Source: Pectobacterium punjabense
Lineage (GTDB): Bacteria; Pseudomonadota; Gammaproteobacteria; Enterobacterales; Enterobacteriaceae
Length of the DNA: 64,000 bases
Assembly (NCBI RefSeq): GCF_012427845.1
Contig: NZ_CP038498.1
Span: 3,348,001-3,412,000, forward strand
Direction: 5' to 3'
In this document: positions 26,422-36,904 of the stretch, piece by piece
How the letters are laid out: each line of letters starts with the position of its first letter
Position numbering within the stretch: the stretch's first letter is position 1
Notes under the pieces: model-generated
What the model was told of the DNA's origin: nothing
The model's input: the letters and a program-made list of their open reading frames with translations, nothing else
Database searches by the model: none
Translations under genes and position numbers: made by a program

Positions 26422-27999
26422 TCATTCCCACTCAATCGTTGCTGGTGGCTTACCCGATACGTCGTAAACGACGCGGGAGATACCGTCGACTTCGTTGATG
26501 ATGCGGTTGGAGACGCGGCCCAAGAAATCGTATGGCAGGTGTGCCCAGTGCGCGGTCATAAAGTCGATGGTTTCTACCGCACGTAGCGAGACAACCCAAT
26601 CGTATTTACGACCATCGCCCATCACGCCCACGGAACGAACCGGCAGGAAGACAGTGAATGCCTGGCTAACCTTGTTGTAGAGGTCGGCTTTGTGCAGTTC
26701 TTCGATGAAGATCGCATCCGCACGACGCAGCAGGTCACAGTATTCTTTCTTCACTTCACCCAGCACGCGCACGCCCAGACCTGGACCCGGGAACGGATGG
26801 CGGTACAGCATGTTGTACGGCAGACCCAGTTCCAGACCGATCTTACGCACTTCGTCTTTGAACAACTCTTTCAGCGGCTCAACCAGACCCAGTTTCATCT
26901 CTTTCGGCAGGCCACCCACATTGTGGTGTGACTTGATCACGTGCGCTTTACCCGTCGCAGACGCCGCAGATTCGATGACGTCCGGGTAGATGGTGCCTTG
27001 CGCCAGCCATTTCACGTCGGCTTGCTTGCTGGCTTCTTCATCAAACACTTCAACGAACACGCGACCAATGATTTTACGCTTGGCTTCAGGATCGTTTTCG
27101 CCAGCCAACTCACTCAGGAAGCGATCTTCTGCCGCTACATGCACAATGTTCAGACCGAAATGGTCGCCGAACATTTCCAGAACCTGATCGGCTTCGTTCA
27201 GGCGCAACAGGCCGTTGTCGACAAACACGCAGGTCAGACGGTCACCAATAGCACGGTGCAGCAGCATCGCAGTAACGGAAGAATCCACACCGCCAGACAG
27301 ACCCAAAATCACGTGGTCGTTACCCACCTGCTCACGAATACGGTTCACCGCATCGTCGATAATCTTGGCTGGCGTCCACAGGGCTTCACACTGGCAAATA
27401 TCGCGTACAAAACGTTCCAGCATACGCTGACCCTGACGGGTGTGCGTCACTTCCGGGTGGAATTGCACGCCGTAAAAACGCTTATCTTCGTTAGCCATGA
27501 TGGCGAACGGACAGGTATCCGTACTGGCAACGGTCTCAAACCCTTCCGGGATCGCCGTCACTTTGTCGCCGTGGCTCATCCAGACATCCAGCAGCGGCGC
27601 GCCCGTGGCGCTCAACGCATCCTGAATATCACGCACCAGCGCGCTATCCGTCTTAACTTCTACCTGCGCATAACCAAACTCACGCTCGTTGGAACCTTCA
27701 ACGTGGCCACCCAACTGCATCGCCATCGTCTGCATGCCGTAGCACACGCCTAATACCGGTACGCCAGCATTGAAAACGTATTCTGGCGCGCGTGGGCTGC
27801 CAAATTCGGTGGTGCTTTCCGGGCCACCGGACAGGATGATCCCGTTCGGATTAAAGCCGCGAATCTGCGCTTCCGTGACATCCCATGCCCACAGTTCACA
27901 GTAAACGCCCAGTTCACGCACGCGACGTGCAACCAGTTGCGTGTACTGCGAGCCGAAATCCAGAATAAGAATGCGGTGTTGATGAATGTTTTCAGTCAT
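26422..27999 (-). CDS. guaA: GMP synthase (glutamine-hydrolysing)
   Basis: GuaA converts XMP to GMP using glutamine and ATP. From ATG 27999 ([22 protein letters not shown]) the protein has 525 residues, the E. coli length. The N-terminal class I amidotransferase has the nucleophile Cys in GVCYGMQ and the FHPEVTH motif; the ATP pyrophosphatase domain has the PP-loop [12 protein letters not shown]; the dimerisation domain ends PPATIEWE. The frame extends to 28065 but the extra residues do not fit the family. It is the second gene of guaBA, 107 bp after guaB. Confidence 0.97.
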   Translation of the reverse strand: MTENIHQHRILILDFGSQYTQLVARRVRELGVYCELWAWDVTEAQIRGFNPNGIILSGGPESTTEFGSPRAPEYVFNAGVPVLGVCYGMQTMAMQLGGHVEGSNEREFGYAQVEVKTDSALVRDIQDALSATGAPLLDVWMSHGDKVTAIPEGFETVASTDTCPFAIMANEDKRFYGVQFHPEVTHTRQGQRMLERFVRDICQCEALWTPAKIIDDAVNRIREQVGNDHVILGLSGGVDSSVTAMLLHRAIGDRLTCVFVDNGLLRLNEADQVLEMFGDHFGLNIVHVAAEDRFLSELAGENDPEAKRKIIGRVFVEVFDEEASKQADVKWLAQGTIYPDVIESAASATGKAHVIKSHHNVGGLPKEMKLGLVEPLKELFKDEVRKIGLELGLPYNMLYRHPFPGPGLGVRVLGEVKKEYCDLLRRADAIFIEELHKADLYNKVSQAFTVFLPVRSVGVMGDGRKYDWVVSLRAVETIDFMTAHWAHLPYDFLGRVSNRIINEVDGISRVVYDVSGKPPATIEWE

Positions 28000-28106
28000 G
28001 AGGAGCGTGTTCCAAAAAGCTAAAAAATAAGTAAACCCGGCGAATAGCCCTAAAAAGGTAGGCAATAGTACCGGGTTTATCGGGTTAAATCAGCCCGCAA
28101 ATTACC

Positions 28107-29573
28107 TTATGAACCCATACGGTAGTTTGGTGACTCTTTAGTAATGGTAACGTCGTGAACGTGGCTTTCCTGAATGCCCGCGCCGCTGATGCGTACAAAC
28201 TCAGCCTGCGTGCGCAGCGCGTCGATAGTGGCGCAACCGGTCAACCCCATACAGGAGCGCAAGCCACCCATCTGCTGGTGAACAATCTCTTTCAGGCGAC
28301 CTTTATAGGCTACGCGACCTTCGATACCTTCCGGCACCAGTTTGTCGGCAGCGTTATCGGTCTGGAAGTAACGGTCTGATGAACCTTTAGACATCGCGCC
28401 CAGTGAGCCCATACCGCGATAAGATTTGAATGAACGCCCCTGATACAGTTCGATTTCACCTGGGGATTCTTCTGTACCCGCCAGCATAGAACCGACCATG
28501 ACACAGGCCGCACCGGCCGCGATGGCTTTAGCAATATCACCAGAGAAACGGATACCACCGTCGGCGATGACCGGAATGCCAGTGCCTTCTAACGCTTCAA
28601 CCGCGTCAGAGATAGCCGTAATCTGCGGTACACCTACGCCCGTCACGATACGGGTGGTACAGATAGAGCCAGGGCCGATACCGACTTTCACCGCGCTAAC
28701 GCCAGCTTCAACCAGCGCTTTCGCGCCAGAACCCGTTGCAACGTTGCCGCCGATGATTTCGAGGTTCGGATATTTAGCACGTGTTTCACGAATACGTTGC
28801 AATACGCCTTCGGAATGGCCGTGTGAGGAGTCAATCAGCAGTACGTCAACACCTGCGGCAACCAGTGCATCAACACGCTCTTCGTTGCCTGCACCAGCGC
28901 CAACTGCCGCGCCTACACGCAAACGACCGTGTTCGTCTTTACAGGCGTTCGGTTTACGTTCTGCTTTCTGGAAATCTTTTACTGTGATCATGCCGATCAG
29001 GTGGAATTGGTCGTCAATCACCAGTGCTTTTTCAACGCGTTTTTCGTGCATTTTTTGCAGCACGACATCACGCGCTTCGCCTTCTTTGACGGTGACCAGA
29101 CGCTCTTTCGGCGTCATGAACGCGCTAACTGGTTTTTCCAGATCGGTAACAAAACGCACGTCACGACCGGTAATGATACCGACCAGTTCGTTGTCTTTTG
29201 CAACAACCGGGTAGCCCGCGAAGCCGTTACGCTCGGTCAGCTCTTTCATTTCACGCAGCGTCGTTTCTGGCGTCACGGTTTGTGGATCAACCACAACGCC
29301 ACTTTCGTGTTTTTTCACGCGGCTTACTTCTTCCGCCTGACGCTCAATGGACATATTTTTGTGAATAAAGCCCAAGCCGCCTTCCTGCGCCAGCGCAATG
29401 GCCAGGCCGGATTCGGTAACGGTATCCATCGCTGCGGACAGCATAGGAATATTCAGGCGGATGTTTTTCGTCAACTGCGTGGACAGATCGGCAGTGTTAG
29501 GCAGAACGGTAGAATGAGCAGGAACCAGGAGGACGTCGTCAAACGTCAGTGCTTCTTTAGCGATACGTAGCAT
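28107..29573 (-). CDS. guaB: Inosine-5'-monophosphate dehydrogenase
   Basis: GuaB oxidises IMP to XMP with NAD, the committed step to GMP. From ATG 29573 ([16 protein letters not shown]) it has 488 residues, identical in length to E. coli. A pair of CBS domains lies at about 95-205 within the barrel. The catalytic Cys is in GPGSICTTR and the flap carries [10 protein letters not shown]. The PurR-like operator and TATAAT box upstream indicate purine control of the guaBA operon. Confidence 0.97.
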   Translation of the reverse strand: MLRIAKEALTFDDVLLVPAHSTVLPNTADLSTQLTKNIRLNIPMLSAAMDTVTESGLAIALAQEGGLGFIHKNMSIERQAEEVSRVKKHESGVVVDPQTVTPETTLREMKELTERNGFAGYPVVAKDNELVGIITGRDVRFVTDLEKPVSAFMTPKERLVTVKEGEARDVVLQKMHEKRVEKALVIDDQFHLIGMITVKDFQKAERKPNACKDEHGRLRVGAAVGAGAGNEERVDALVAAGVDVLLIDSSHGHSEGVLQRIRETRAKYPNLEIIGGNVATGSGAKALVEAGVSAVKVGIGPGSICTTRIVTGVGVPQITAISDAVEALEGTGIPVIADGGIRFSGDIAKAIAAGAACVMVGSMLAGTEESPGEIELYQGRSFKSYRGMGSLGAMSKGSSDRYFQTDNAADKLVPEGIEGRVAYKGRLKEIVHQQMGGLRSCMGLTGCATIDALRTQAEFVRISGAGIQESHVHDVTITKESPNYRMGS

Positions 29574-29625
29574 GGGCAATATCTCACCAAGGTGGATGTA
29601 AGAATAGATAAAATATTGCCGTGGC

Positions 29626-29651
29626 ATTATACAGAGCGTAATCGGTTGCCT
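29626..29651 (-). promoter_or_regulatory. guaBA promoter -10 box with PurR-like operator
   Basis: On the minus strand, AGGCAACCGATTACGC (29636-29651) matches the PurR operator pattern and resembles the guaB operator known in E. coli. It is directly followed by a perfect TATAAT at 29626-29631. The operator therefore fills the spacer region of the promoter, so PurR binding would block polymerase. Confidence 0.65.
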
Positions 29652-29744
29652 CCAGCATTATTTTACTAAAATGCTTGATTACCTTTTTCAGGTAGGTAGT
29701 ATCGATCAATTAAGTGACTGTTTTAAAATTTGATCTGGCTCACA

Positions 29745-31139
29745 ATGTCTCAATTTCCCTCCTCTGCAATTTTTACCGTTAGCCGCCTGAATCAGACGGT
29801 TAGACAACTGTTGGAAATGGAAATGGGCCAGATTTGGCTCTCTGGCGAAATCTCCAACCTTTCTCAGCCCTCATCCGGCCATTGGTATTTCACGCTAAAA
29901 GACGAGCGGGCGCAGGTGCGCTGTGCGATGTTCCGCACCAGCAACCGCAGAGTGACGTTCCGCCCGCAAAACGGTCAGCAAGTGCTGATTCGTGCCACCA
30001 TCACGCTGTATGAACCTCGCGGCGACTATCAGCTACTGGCGGAAAGTATGCAGCCTGCCGGCGATGGCCTGCTACAGCAGCAGTTTGAACAGCTCAAGCT
30101 GCGCCTCGCTGCCGAAGGGCTGTTCGACCAGCAGTTTAAGCAAGTGCTCCCCTCTCCCGCCAAACAGGTCGGTGTGATTACGTCAGCCAGCGGTGCCGCC
30201 TTGCACGATATTTTGCAGGTGTTGCAGCGCCGCGATCCGTCACTGCCGGTGATCGTGTATCCCACGTCAGTGCAAGGCGCCGAAGCGCCGCTACAGATTG
30301 TTCGCGCCATCGAACTGGCTAACCAGAGAGATGAGTGTGACGTGTTAATCGTCGGGCGCGGCGGAGGGTCACTGGAAGATCTCTGGAGCTTTAACGACGA
30401 ACGGGTAGCTCGCGCTATTTTCGCTAGCCGTATTCCTATCGTCAGCGCCGTCGGCCATGAGACCGATGTCACCATCGCCGATTTCGTCGGTGACCTGCGT
30501 GCGCCCACGCCGTCCGCTGCTGCCGAGTTAGTGAGCCGTAACCAACTTGAGCTGTTGCGTCAGATCCAGTCCCAGCGCCAGCGTCTGGAAATGGCGATGG
30601 ACTACTACCTTGCCCAGCGCAACCGGGAATTTACCCGCCTGCACCATCGCTTGCAGCAGCAGCACCCGCAACTGCGGTTGGCACGTCAGCAAACTCAGTT
30701 GATTAAACTACGCCAGCGACTGGATGACGCTATGCAGCAGCAGCTTCGGCAGACCTCACGCCGAAGTGAACGCTTACAACAGCGCCTGATGCAACAGCAG
30801 CCGCAAACCCGCATTCATCGTGCGCAGCAGCGTTTGCAGCAGTTGAGCTATCAGATGCAAAGCGCAGTAGAACGTCAGTTGAATCAGAACAAGCAAAAGC
30901 TAGGCATCGCCTGTTCGCGACTGGAAGGCGTTAGCCCGCTGGCGACGTTGGCGCGTGGCTATAACGTCACCACGGCGCCGGACGGTAAGGTGCTGAAAAA
31001 TGTCGCGCAAACTGCCCCCGGTGAAACGCTGAAAACCCGTTTGCAGGACGGCTGGGTAGAAAGTCAGGTCACGACGCTGATTCAAAACTCAAGTTCCGTG
31101 AAAAAGCGGCGAAAACCCTCATCCCAGACGCCAAAATAA
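29745..31139 (+). CDS. xseA: Exodeoxyribonuclease VII large subunit
   Basis: XseA is the catalytic subunit of exonuclease VII, which digests single-stranded DNA from both ends into short acid-soluble pieces. The 464-residue protein has the N-terminal OB fold ([28 protein letters not shown]), the catalytic middle domain ([75 protein letters not shown]) and a long Gln/Arg-rich coiled coil (about 275-400). ATG 29745 is chosen over TTG 29730. It is divergent from guaB, as in E. coli. Confidence 0.96.
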   Translation: MSQFPSSAIFTVSRLNQTVRQLLEMEMGQIWLSGEISNLSQPSSGHWYFTLKDERAQVRCAMFRTSNRRVTFRPQNGQQVLIRATITLYEPRGDYQLLAESMQPAGDGLLQQQFEQLKLRLAAEGLFDQQFKQVLPSPAKQVGVITSASGAALHDILQVLQRRDPSLPVIVYPTSVQGAEAPLQIVRAIELANQRDECDVLIVGRGGGSLEDLWSFNDERVARAIFASRIPIVSAVGHETDVTIADFVGDLRAPTPSAAAELVSRNQLELLRQIQSQRQRLEMAMDYYLAQRNREFTRLHHRLQQQHPQLRLARQQTQLIKLRQRLDDAMQQQLRQTSRRSERLQQRLMQQQPQTRIHRAQQRLQQLSYQMQSAVERQLNQNKQKLGIACSRLEGVSPLATLARGYNVTTAPDGKVLKNVAQTAPGETLKTRLQDGWVESQVTTLIQNSSSVKKRRKPSSQTPK

Positions 31140-31250
31140 CGCGATTGGCATAAAATGCACGGAATGGGGATTTATCCTAAAACGACGGCGATCCCCCATT
31201 CTTGCCACTGACATCTGAACTATACTCATTTCCAGCTCACTAAAATTTAT

Positions 31251-31275
31251 CCCCGTCATACTTCAAGCAGCACTG
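31251..31275. repeat. Solo end of the MITE-like repeat
   Basis: The string CCCGTCATACTTCAAGCAGC matches one terminus of the repeat copies at 5877, 17065 and 43991, but the rest of the element is absent. It lies in the 222 bp gap between xseA and the metalloprotease gene and looks like a deletion scar. Confidence 0.5.
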
Positions 31276-31361
31276 CGCGATGAAGCGGATGGGATAAAAA
31301 GACAGTGAGCTTTATTGATCGTCTGTGTTACCCCTGATGAGCGTTTTCAAGGAGATGAGGT

Positions 31362-32408
31362 ATGAAGTCCAGACAAAAAATTTGTAGCGTAATCCCCCCC
31401 TATATTCTGCATCGTATTATTGCAAACGGCACAGACGAGCAGCGACACTGCGCGCAACAAACACTGATGCACGTTCAGTCATTAATGGTCAGCCACAACC
31501 CGCGCCCTGAGCCTCATGAGACATTGCCCGCTGGGCAAGTAAACCGCCGTATCCTTGATGCAGAACAGCAGCAACAGTTGCCTGGCAAACTGGTACGCGC
31601 TGAAGGTCAATCCAGCAACGGTGATATCGCGGTGGATGAGGCCTATGACTACCTGGGCGTGACCTATGATTTTTTCTGGAAGATTTTCCAACGCAATTCG
31701 TTGGACGCTGAAGGGCTGACACTGGCTGGCACCGTACATTACGGTCAGGATTACCAGAATGCCTTCTGGAACGGGCAACAAATGGTATTCGGGGATGGTG
31801 ACGGTAAAATATTCAATCGCTTCACGATTGCGCTTGATGTCGTTGCACATGAACTCGCTCACGGCATCACCGAACATGAAGCGGGGCTGATTTATTTCCG
31901 CCAATCCGGCGCGCTCAATGAATCGCTGTCCGACGTCTTTGGTTCAATGGTCAAACAGTATCATTTAGGGCAAACCGCTGAACAGGCCGACTGGTTTATC
32001 GGTGCCGAACTTCTGGCAGACGGTATCCATGGCATGGGGCTGCGCTCGATGTCTCATCCGGGCACCGCGTATGATGATGAACTGTTGGGTACCGATCCCC
32101 AGCCCTCCCACATGAACGAATATGTCAACACGCGTGAAGATAACGGCGGTGTACACCTGAACTCGGGTATTCCCAACCGAGCATTCTATCTGACAGCTAT
32201 CGCGCTAGGCGGGCATTCCTGGGAAAAAGCGGGTCGTATCTGGTACGACACGCTGTGTGACAAAGCGCTGCCGCAAAATGCGGATTTCGAGATTTTCGCG
32301 CGCCATACCATTCAACATGCCGCTAAGCGTTTTAATCACACTGTTGCCGATATCGTCCAGCAGTCATGGGAAACCGTGGGCGTGGAGGTACGTCAGGAGT
32401 TCTTATGA
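31362..32408 (+). CDS. prt1: Protealysin-like M4 metalloprotease (Prt1 type)
   Basis: This neutral zinc metalloprotease has 348 residues with zinc ligands in HELAH (163-167, catalytic Glu164) and Glu187 in NESLSD, and a C-terminal all-alpha domain (GGVHLNSGIPNRAF). Instead of a long thermolysin-type prosequence it has a short N-terminal propeptide of about 50 residues with the PPYILHRI motif (12-19), as in protealysin and the Prt1 protease of soft-rot Erwinia. There is no signal peptide, so export, if any, is by a non-classical route. The ribosome site AAGGAGATGAG is very strong. The gene's last four bases overlap an inhibitor gene. Confidence 0.93.
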   Translation: MKSRQKICSVIPPYILHRIIANGTDEQRHCAQQTLMHVQSLMVSHNPRPEPHETLPAGQVNRRILDAEQQQQLPGKLVRAEGQSSNGDIAVDEAYDYLGVTYDFFWKIFQRNSLDAEGLTLAGTVHYGQDYQNAFWNGQQMVFGDGDGKIFNRFTIALDVVAHELAHGITEHEAGLIYFRQSGALNESLSDVFGSMVKQYHLGQTAEQADWFIGAELLADGIHGMGLRSMSHPGTAYDDELLGTDPQPSHMNEYVNTREDNGGVHLNSGIPNRAFYLTAIALGGHSWEKAGRIWYDTLCDKALPQNADFEIFARHTIQHAAKRFNHTVADIVQQSWETVGVEVRQEFL

Positions 32409-32749
32409 GAACGCTGCCAGAGCTCAACGACAACGCCATCATTGAGCTGGCGCGTGAAGGGGGATTCGCCTTTATCCCCAAGCTGGCGGGGCCGCGACGC
32501 TTCGCGCTCGCCAGCGTCCCCTCATCCGAACGGGAACGCATTTGTAATGCGATCCGCGATGCCTTTCCCCAAGCTCGTGAATCCGGCGAACCCGATGGCC
32601 CAGGACGCGGCGACCAGTTCTATTACCGCATCCACATCAGCTACAGCCACCCGCAACAGAATCAATATGCCGATGTCATCCTGCTGATCCCCGAAGACCG
32701 CGCGCCACCGGAACTGACCGAACTGTGGCGCAACGGCATACAAGCGTAA
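32405..32749 (+). CDS. Emfourin-type inhibitor of the M4 protease
   Basis: The 114-residue protein starts at the ATGA that overlaps the metalloprotease stop (GAGTTCTTATGAGA), with AGGAG 9 bases before it inside the protease gene. Emfourin is the proteinaceous inhibitor encoded beside protealysin in Serratia; length (about 113), position and features (MRTLPELNDNAIIELAREGGFAFIPKL at the start, GRGDQFYYRIHISY, PPELTELWRNG at the end) fit. Tight overlap implies coupled translation and a fixed ratio of enzyme to inhibitor. No signal peptide is present. The identification rests on context plus pattern. Confidence 0.85.
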   Translation: MRTLPELNDNAIIELAREGGFAFIPKLAGPRRFALASVPSSERERICNAIRDAFPQARESGEPDGPGRGDQFYYRIHISYSHPQQNQYADVILLIPEDRAPPELTELWRNGIQA

Positions 32750-32757
32750 CAATTGGC

Positions 32758-32982
32758 TTAATCGGCAGGTACGTAACTGAACACAACCCGCCGTTTGGAA
32801 ATCATCCCGTGCTGCTGACAGAAATAATCCACCGCGCCACAGGCTTTCAGTTCCTGGAGTAAGTGGTTACATTCAGGGCACGCCGCCTTACGCAGATAAT
32901 GCTGCTGGCAGACCTTGCATAAAAATGAACCATCAGGCTGCCACAGCATCACGTGGTGACAATCAGGACAAAGCGCATCCAT
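32758..32982 (-). CDS. yfgJ: Zinc-ribbon protein YfgJ
   Basis: The 74-residue protein carries paired cysteines typical of two zinc ribbons (CPDC, CKVC, CPEC and later CGAVDYFCQQHG). The segment LKACGAVDYFCQ-HG-ISKRRV is nearly that of E. coli YfgJ, which lies near der and bamB there too. Its function is unknown. It is convergent with the inhibitor gene, only 8 bp apart. Confidence 0.88.
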   Translation of the reverse strand: MDALCPDCHHVMLWQPDGSFLCKVCQQHYLRKAACPECNHLLQELKACGAVDYFCQQHGMISKRRVVFSYVPAD

Positions 32983-33027
32983 CTTTTCTCCTCCATTTTG
33001 CTATCAATAACACGTGGTGGTCAGACG

Positions 33028-33987
33028 TTAAATCACACCGAGGGAACGCAGCACGTACAGCCCAATCGCAATCATGAAAAACGCGCCAACCGTCGTCAAG
33101 CCAATAATATTCGCTGCCAACGTGGCGTTTCCCCCCATCGCACGAGTCATTGCATAGCTACCTGCTGCGGTTGGCGTCGATGAAAACAGAAAAATAATGC
33201 CCAACTCAACACCGCGAAAACCAACCAGCCATCCGCCCAGCGTGAGTAGCCCCGGCACAATGAATATCTTCGCCACAGAAGACAACACGGCAACATTGGA
33301 CGAACGAAACATACTGCGCCACTCCAGACTGGCTCCGGCACAGAGTAACGCTAGCGGCAGCGCCATTGAGGAAATAAAGCCGCCGGTTTGCTTAATCACA
33401 CTCGGCATCGGTAATTGGCTCTGCCCATATGCCGCCCCCAGAAGTAAACCAATGATCAGCGGGTTCGTCACAATCCCCCGCAGCAATTGGCTTACTGGGA
33501 TCTTCTGTTCAGGAGATTGCCGCTGCAAGCTGCGCGTCAGCGTAATGACAGACAGTGCGTTGAACATAATCACGGTCACCATCAGATACAGTGAGCCAAC
33601 AGCAATGCCTTCATCACCGTAAGCACTCATCGCAAATGCCAGCCCCATTACGCCAGTATTCGAACGGAACCCACCTTGCACAAAAATGCCGCGTTCCTTC
33701 GGGTCCTTGACGACCTTCACCGCCGCGATTTCCAGCAGCAGAAATGTCGCCAATGTCCCTACCGTGCCATATACCACTAGTGGCCATTGGCTTGCGAAAG
33801 AATGGTGATTGCCTGCAACACTAAAAAACAACAGACAGGGAAGAGAAAGATTGAATACAACCCGCATTGCCGTATCACAAAACGCATCATTCAGAAGATT
33901 GAGTTTGCGTAACACAATACCTATCAACAACATAAGTACATTAGGCATCGTAACGTTGAATGCAAAACTCCAGGTTTCCCAGGACAT
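33028..33987 (-). CDS. AEC family membrane transporter
   Basis: The 319-residue protein has about ten hydrophobic helices in two halves and belongs to the auxin-efflux-carrier-type family (N-terminal FAFNVTMPNVLMLLIGIVLRKL; C-terminal FLFSSTPTAAGSYAMTRAMGGNATLAANIIGLTT). Bacterial members move malate, malonate or other organic acids; the substrate is not evident. It sits between yfgJ and der, 45 bp after yfgJ's start, and could share a transcript with yfgJ. Confidence 0.85.
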   Translation of the reverse strand: MSWETWSFAFNVTMPNVLMLLIGIVLRKLNLLNDAFCDTAMRVVFNLSLPCLLFFSVAGNHHSFASQWPLVVYGTVGTLATFLLLEIAAVKVVKDPKERGIFVQGGFRSNTGVMGLAFAMSAYGDEGIAVGSLYLMVTVIMFNALSVITLTRSLQRQSPEQKIPVSQLLRGIVTNPLIIGLLLGAAYGQSQLPMPSVIKQTGGFISSMALPLALLCAGASLEWRSMFRSSNVAVLSSVAKIFIVPGLLTLGGWLVGFRGVELGIIFLFSSTPTAAGSYAMTRAMGGNATLAANIIGLTTVGAFFMIAIGLYVLRSLGVI

Positions 33988-34024
33988 GACTTTCCTTGAT
34001 TATTATTCGTTTTATCAGAGACGA

Positions 34025-34056
34025 AACGGGGGCGAATATCGCTATTCGCCCCCGTT
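34025..34056 (-). terminator. Terminator-like hairpin after der
   Basis: AACGGGGGCGAATA and TATTCGCCCCCGTT make a perfect 14-bp stem with a 4-base loop. On the minus strand it is followed by TCGTCTCTG after the closing TTs, so the T-run is weak but the stem is unusually stable. It lies 7 bp after the der stop. Confidence 0.75.
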
Positions 34057-34062
34057 GATGAA

Positions 34063-35550
34063 TCATTTACTCTTTTTAAGATGCGACATTAACCGCTTAC
34101 GCTTACGTAGCTGGTTTGGCGTCAGCGTGTTGCGCTTGTCTGCAAAGGGGTTTTCCCCTTCTTTAAACTGAATACGAATCGGCGTACCCATCACTTCCAG
34201 CGAACGACGATAGTAATTCATCAAGTAGCGCTTGTAGGAATCTGGCAGGTCTTTCACCTGATTACCGTGGATCACCACAATCGGTGGGTTATACCCCCCG
34301 GCGTGCGCATATTTCAGCTTCACGCGACGACCGCGCACCAGCGGCGGCTGGTGGTCGTCTGCCGCCATTTGCATAACACGCGTCAACATCGCCGTGCTCA
34401 CACGACGCGTCGCGCAAGAATAGGCTTCGGCCACCGATTCAAACAGGTTACCCACGCCGCTGCCGTGTAGCGCAGAAATGAAGTGAATGCGGGCAAAATC
34501 GATAAAGCCGAGGCGCAGATCCAGCGTATCTTTCACCTGATCGCGCACTTCCTGCGACAGGCCATCCCACTTGTTCACCACGATCACCAGTGAGCGCCCA
34601 CTATTGAGGATAAAGCCCAGCAGTGAGAGATCTTGATCGGAAATACCTTCACGTGCATCGATAACCAGCAGCACTACGTTAGCATCTTCAATCGCCTGCA
34701 ACGTCTTGATGACGGAGAATTTTTCTACCGTATCCGTGACTTTACCGCGCTTACGTACCCCGGCGGTGTCAATCAGAATATATTCACGTTCATCGCGCAC
34801 CATCGGGATGTAGATACTGTCACGCGTTGTGCCCGGCATGTCGTACACCACAACACGTTCTTCACCCAGAATACGGTTAGTCAGCGTGGATTTCCCCACG
34901 TTCGGACGCCCGACAATCGCCAGTTTGATCGGCAAATCTTCAGGATTGAAATCGTCTTCCGCTTCTTCTTCGCTGGCCTGCTCTTCCGCTTCTAACGCTG
35001 CCCAATAAGCCGCGTTCTCTTCTTCTTCGGTGAGCTCGACCGGCTCTTCTATTTCATCTTGTACAAACGGCAGTAAAACCGTTTCCAGCAGCGACGTTAC
35101 GCCACGGCCATGAGATGCTGCAATCGCGTAGACCTCACCCATACCGAGTGAATAAAAATCCGCAGTGACCATATCAGGGTCAAGGCCATCGGTTTTGTTA
35201 GCGACCAGCACCGTCGTCTTTTCGCGGCTGCGCAAATGCTTGGCAATGCCTTCATCCGCAGGCATCAGCCCCGCGCGAGCATCGACCATGAACAGCACGA
35301 TATCAGCTTCTTCAATCGCCACCAGCGATTGACCCGCCATGCGCGTTTCCACACCGTCTTCCGTGCCGTCAATCCCACCGGTATCGACGATAATAAACTC
35401 ATGCCCTTCCACTTCTGCACGACCATACTTGCGGTCACGAGTCAGCCCAGGGAAATCCGCCACCAATGCATCACGAGTGCGCGTTAAGCGGTTAAATAGC
35501 GTGGATTTACCCACATTCGGGCGCCCGACCAGCGCGACGACAGGTATCAT
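34063..35550 (-). CDS. der: Ribosome-assembly GTPase Der (EngA)
   Basis: Der has two GTPase domains in tandem and is essential for maturing the 50S ribosomal subunit. The 495 residues show two phosphate loops GRPNVGKS (about residues 8 and 214), two switch motifs ([16 protein letters not shown]), two base-binding motifs (NKTD; NKWD) and a C-terminal KH-like domain ending in a basic tail. The linker between the GTPase domains is rich in Glu and Asp. It follows bamB, with a hairpin between them. Confidence 0.97.
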   Translation of the reverse strand: MIPVVALVGRPNVGKSTLFNRLTRTRDALVADFPGLTRDRKYGRAEVEGHEFIIVDTGGIDGTEDGVETRMAGQSLVAIEEADIVLFMVDARAGLMPADEGIAKHLRSREKTTVLVANKTDGLDPDMVTADFYSLGMGEVYAIAASHGRGVTSLLETVLLPFVQDEIEEPVELTEEEENAAYWAALEAEEQASEEEAEDDFNPEDLPIKLAIVGRPNVGKSTLTNRILGEERVVVYDMPGTTRDSIYIPMVRDEREYILIDTAGVRKRGKVTDTVEKFSVIKTLQAIEDANVVLLVIDAREGISDQDLSLLGFILNSGRSLVIVVNKWDGLSQEVRDQVKDTLDLRLGFIDFARIHFISALHGSGVGNLFESVAEAYSCATRRVSTAMLTRVMQMAADDHQPPLVRGRRVKLKYAHAGGYNPPIVVIHGNQVKDLPDSYKRYLMNYYRRSLEVMGTPIRIQFKEGENPFADKRNTLTPNQLRKRKRLMSHLKKSK

Positions 35551-35617
35551 TGTTACAACCTCATTACTTATATTTCAATACGTTACAGCGAAACACTCGC
35601 TGACGATAAAAAGACGA

Positions 35618-35646
35618 AACGGCCCCTGATAGTGTCAGGAGCCGTT
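35618..35646 (-). terminator. Stem-loop between bamB and der
   Basis: AACGGC-CCCTGA and TCAGGA-GCCGTT form an 11-12 bp stem around a 5-base loop. On the minus strand it is followed by TCGTCTTTTTATC, so it fits an attenuating terminator after bamB. Confidence 0.7.
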
Positions 35647-35712
35647 GTAGTAACACAGTCAAAAGTGGGAACGCATCCAAAAGCGCTGCGCTCCAAATCA
35701 ATACGGTATTAC

Positions 35713-36894
35713 TTAGCGAGTGAACGCGTAGACATCACCATTTTTCGCCTGAATCAACAGCTTGTCGCTGGCAATGACAGGCTTGCTCAGGAAACCAGAG
35801 CTATCCACTTTTTGTTGTGCCACAAAGCGACCATCTGCCGTATTCAGCCAGTGCAGATACCCTTCGGCATCGCCCACAACCAGATAACCGTTATACAGCG
35901 CTGGTGCCGTTAAGTTACGGTGCAGCAGATCGCTTTGACGCCACAAGCTCACGCCACCGTTAGTGTTCAATGCAACAACGCGATCGTCCTGATCGACCAG
36001 ATAGATGCGGTCACCGTCAATGATGAAATCATGCACGGAACCCAGTTCACGCTTCCACAAAACCTGACCAGAACGCAGATCCAGCGCAGTCATATTGCCA
36101 TTGTAGCCCAGCGCGTACACCACTTCGCCCGCAACAACGGGTGTTGTGTCGACATCGTTCAGACGATCGATTTCGGTTGCGCCACTCGGCTGTGAAATAC
36201 GCTGTTGCCAGATGAGTTGACCCTGATTGATCATCACGGCATTCACACGACCGTTGTCACCGCCGACAATCGCCGCACCAAATGCGGTTGTCGGAGCAGA
36301 TTCACCGCGCAGAGACAGCGTCGGCATATCCAGATTGACACTCCACTTGATTGCGCCATCCGCTTCATTCAAGGCCTGCAACATACCGTTGCTAGTGTGA
36401 ATCAGCACCACACCATCACTGACCACAGGACGTGACAGCGCTTCGCCTGCCACTTTCGCCTGCCACACCGGCGTACCATCTTCCGCATTCAGCGCATAGA
36501 CCTGCGCCTTCTCGCTGCCGACATAGACATGGTTACCAGAAACCGTTACGCCGCCAGACAGCAGCGCTGGATTATTGCGAGAGAAGAAATTGGTCTTCTC
36601 GGACAGATCGGCGCGCCACACCTCTTTGCCATCATTCAAATCCATCGCTTTTACGGTACCACGACGATCGGCGGCAAAAACGCGATTATCCTGCCATGCT
36701 GGATGAAGATTGGAATAAAACTCACCAATGCCACTCCCAACCGAACTGTTCCACACTTTGGTTGGCGTGAACTGGTTTTCCACCTTCGGCAGTGGAGACA
36801 TAGTGACAACATCTTCTTCGCTGTTAAACAGCGAGCATCCGCTCAGCAGGGCAACAGAAACCAGTCCTACCAACAGTGTTTTACGCAATTGCAT
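35713..36894 (-). CDS. bamB: Outer-membrane assembly lipoprotein BamB
   Basis: BamB is an eight-bladed beta-propeller lipoprotein of the BAM complex, which inserts beta-barrel proteins into the outer membrane. The 393-residue precursor has a lipoprotein signal (LLVGLVSVALLSGC, acylated Cys20) and repeated propeller blades with PQQ-type turns (DGTPVWQAKV, GQLIWQQRIS, GQVLWKREL, GGVSLWRQS). It follows yfgM by 10 bp in the ispG-hisS-yfgM-bamB-der order. Confidence 0.96.
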   Translation of the reverse strand: MQLRKTLLVGLVSVALLSGCSLFNSEEDVVTMSPLPKVENQFTPTKVWNSSVGSGIGEFYSNLHPAWQDNRVFAADRRGTVKAMDLNDGKEVWRADLSEKTNFFSRNNPALLSGGVTVSGNHVYVGSEKAQVYALNAEDGTPVWQAKVAGEALSRPVVSDGVVLIHTSNGMLQALNEADGAIKWSVNLDMPTLSLRGESAPTTAFGAAIVGGDNGRVNAVMINQGQLIWQQRISQPSGATEIDRLNDVDTTPVVAGEVVYALGYNGNMTALDLRSGQVLWKRELGSVHDFIIDGDRIYLVDQDDRVVALNTNGGVSLWRQSDLLHRNLTAPALYNGYLVVGDAEGYLHWLNTADGRFVAQQKVDSSGFLSKPVIASDKLLIQAKNGDVYAFTR

Positions 36895-36904
36895 GGAATT
36901 CCTC

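Noticed and set aside
26941-27753. 270-codon plus-strand frame, His and Thr rich
   Set aside because: It is antisense to guaA and has no ribosome site or family features.
28929-29570. 213-codon plus-strand frame, Phe rich
   Set aside because: It is antisense to guaB and is a mirror of its codon use.
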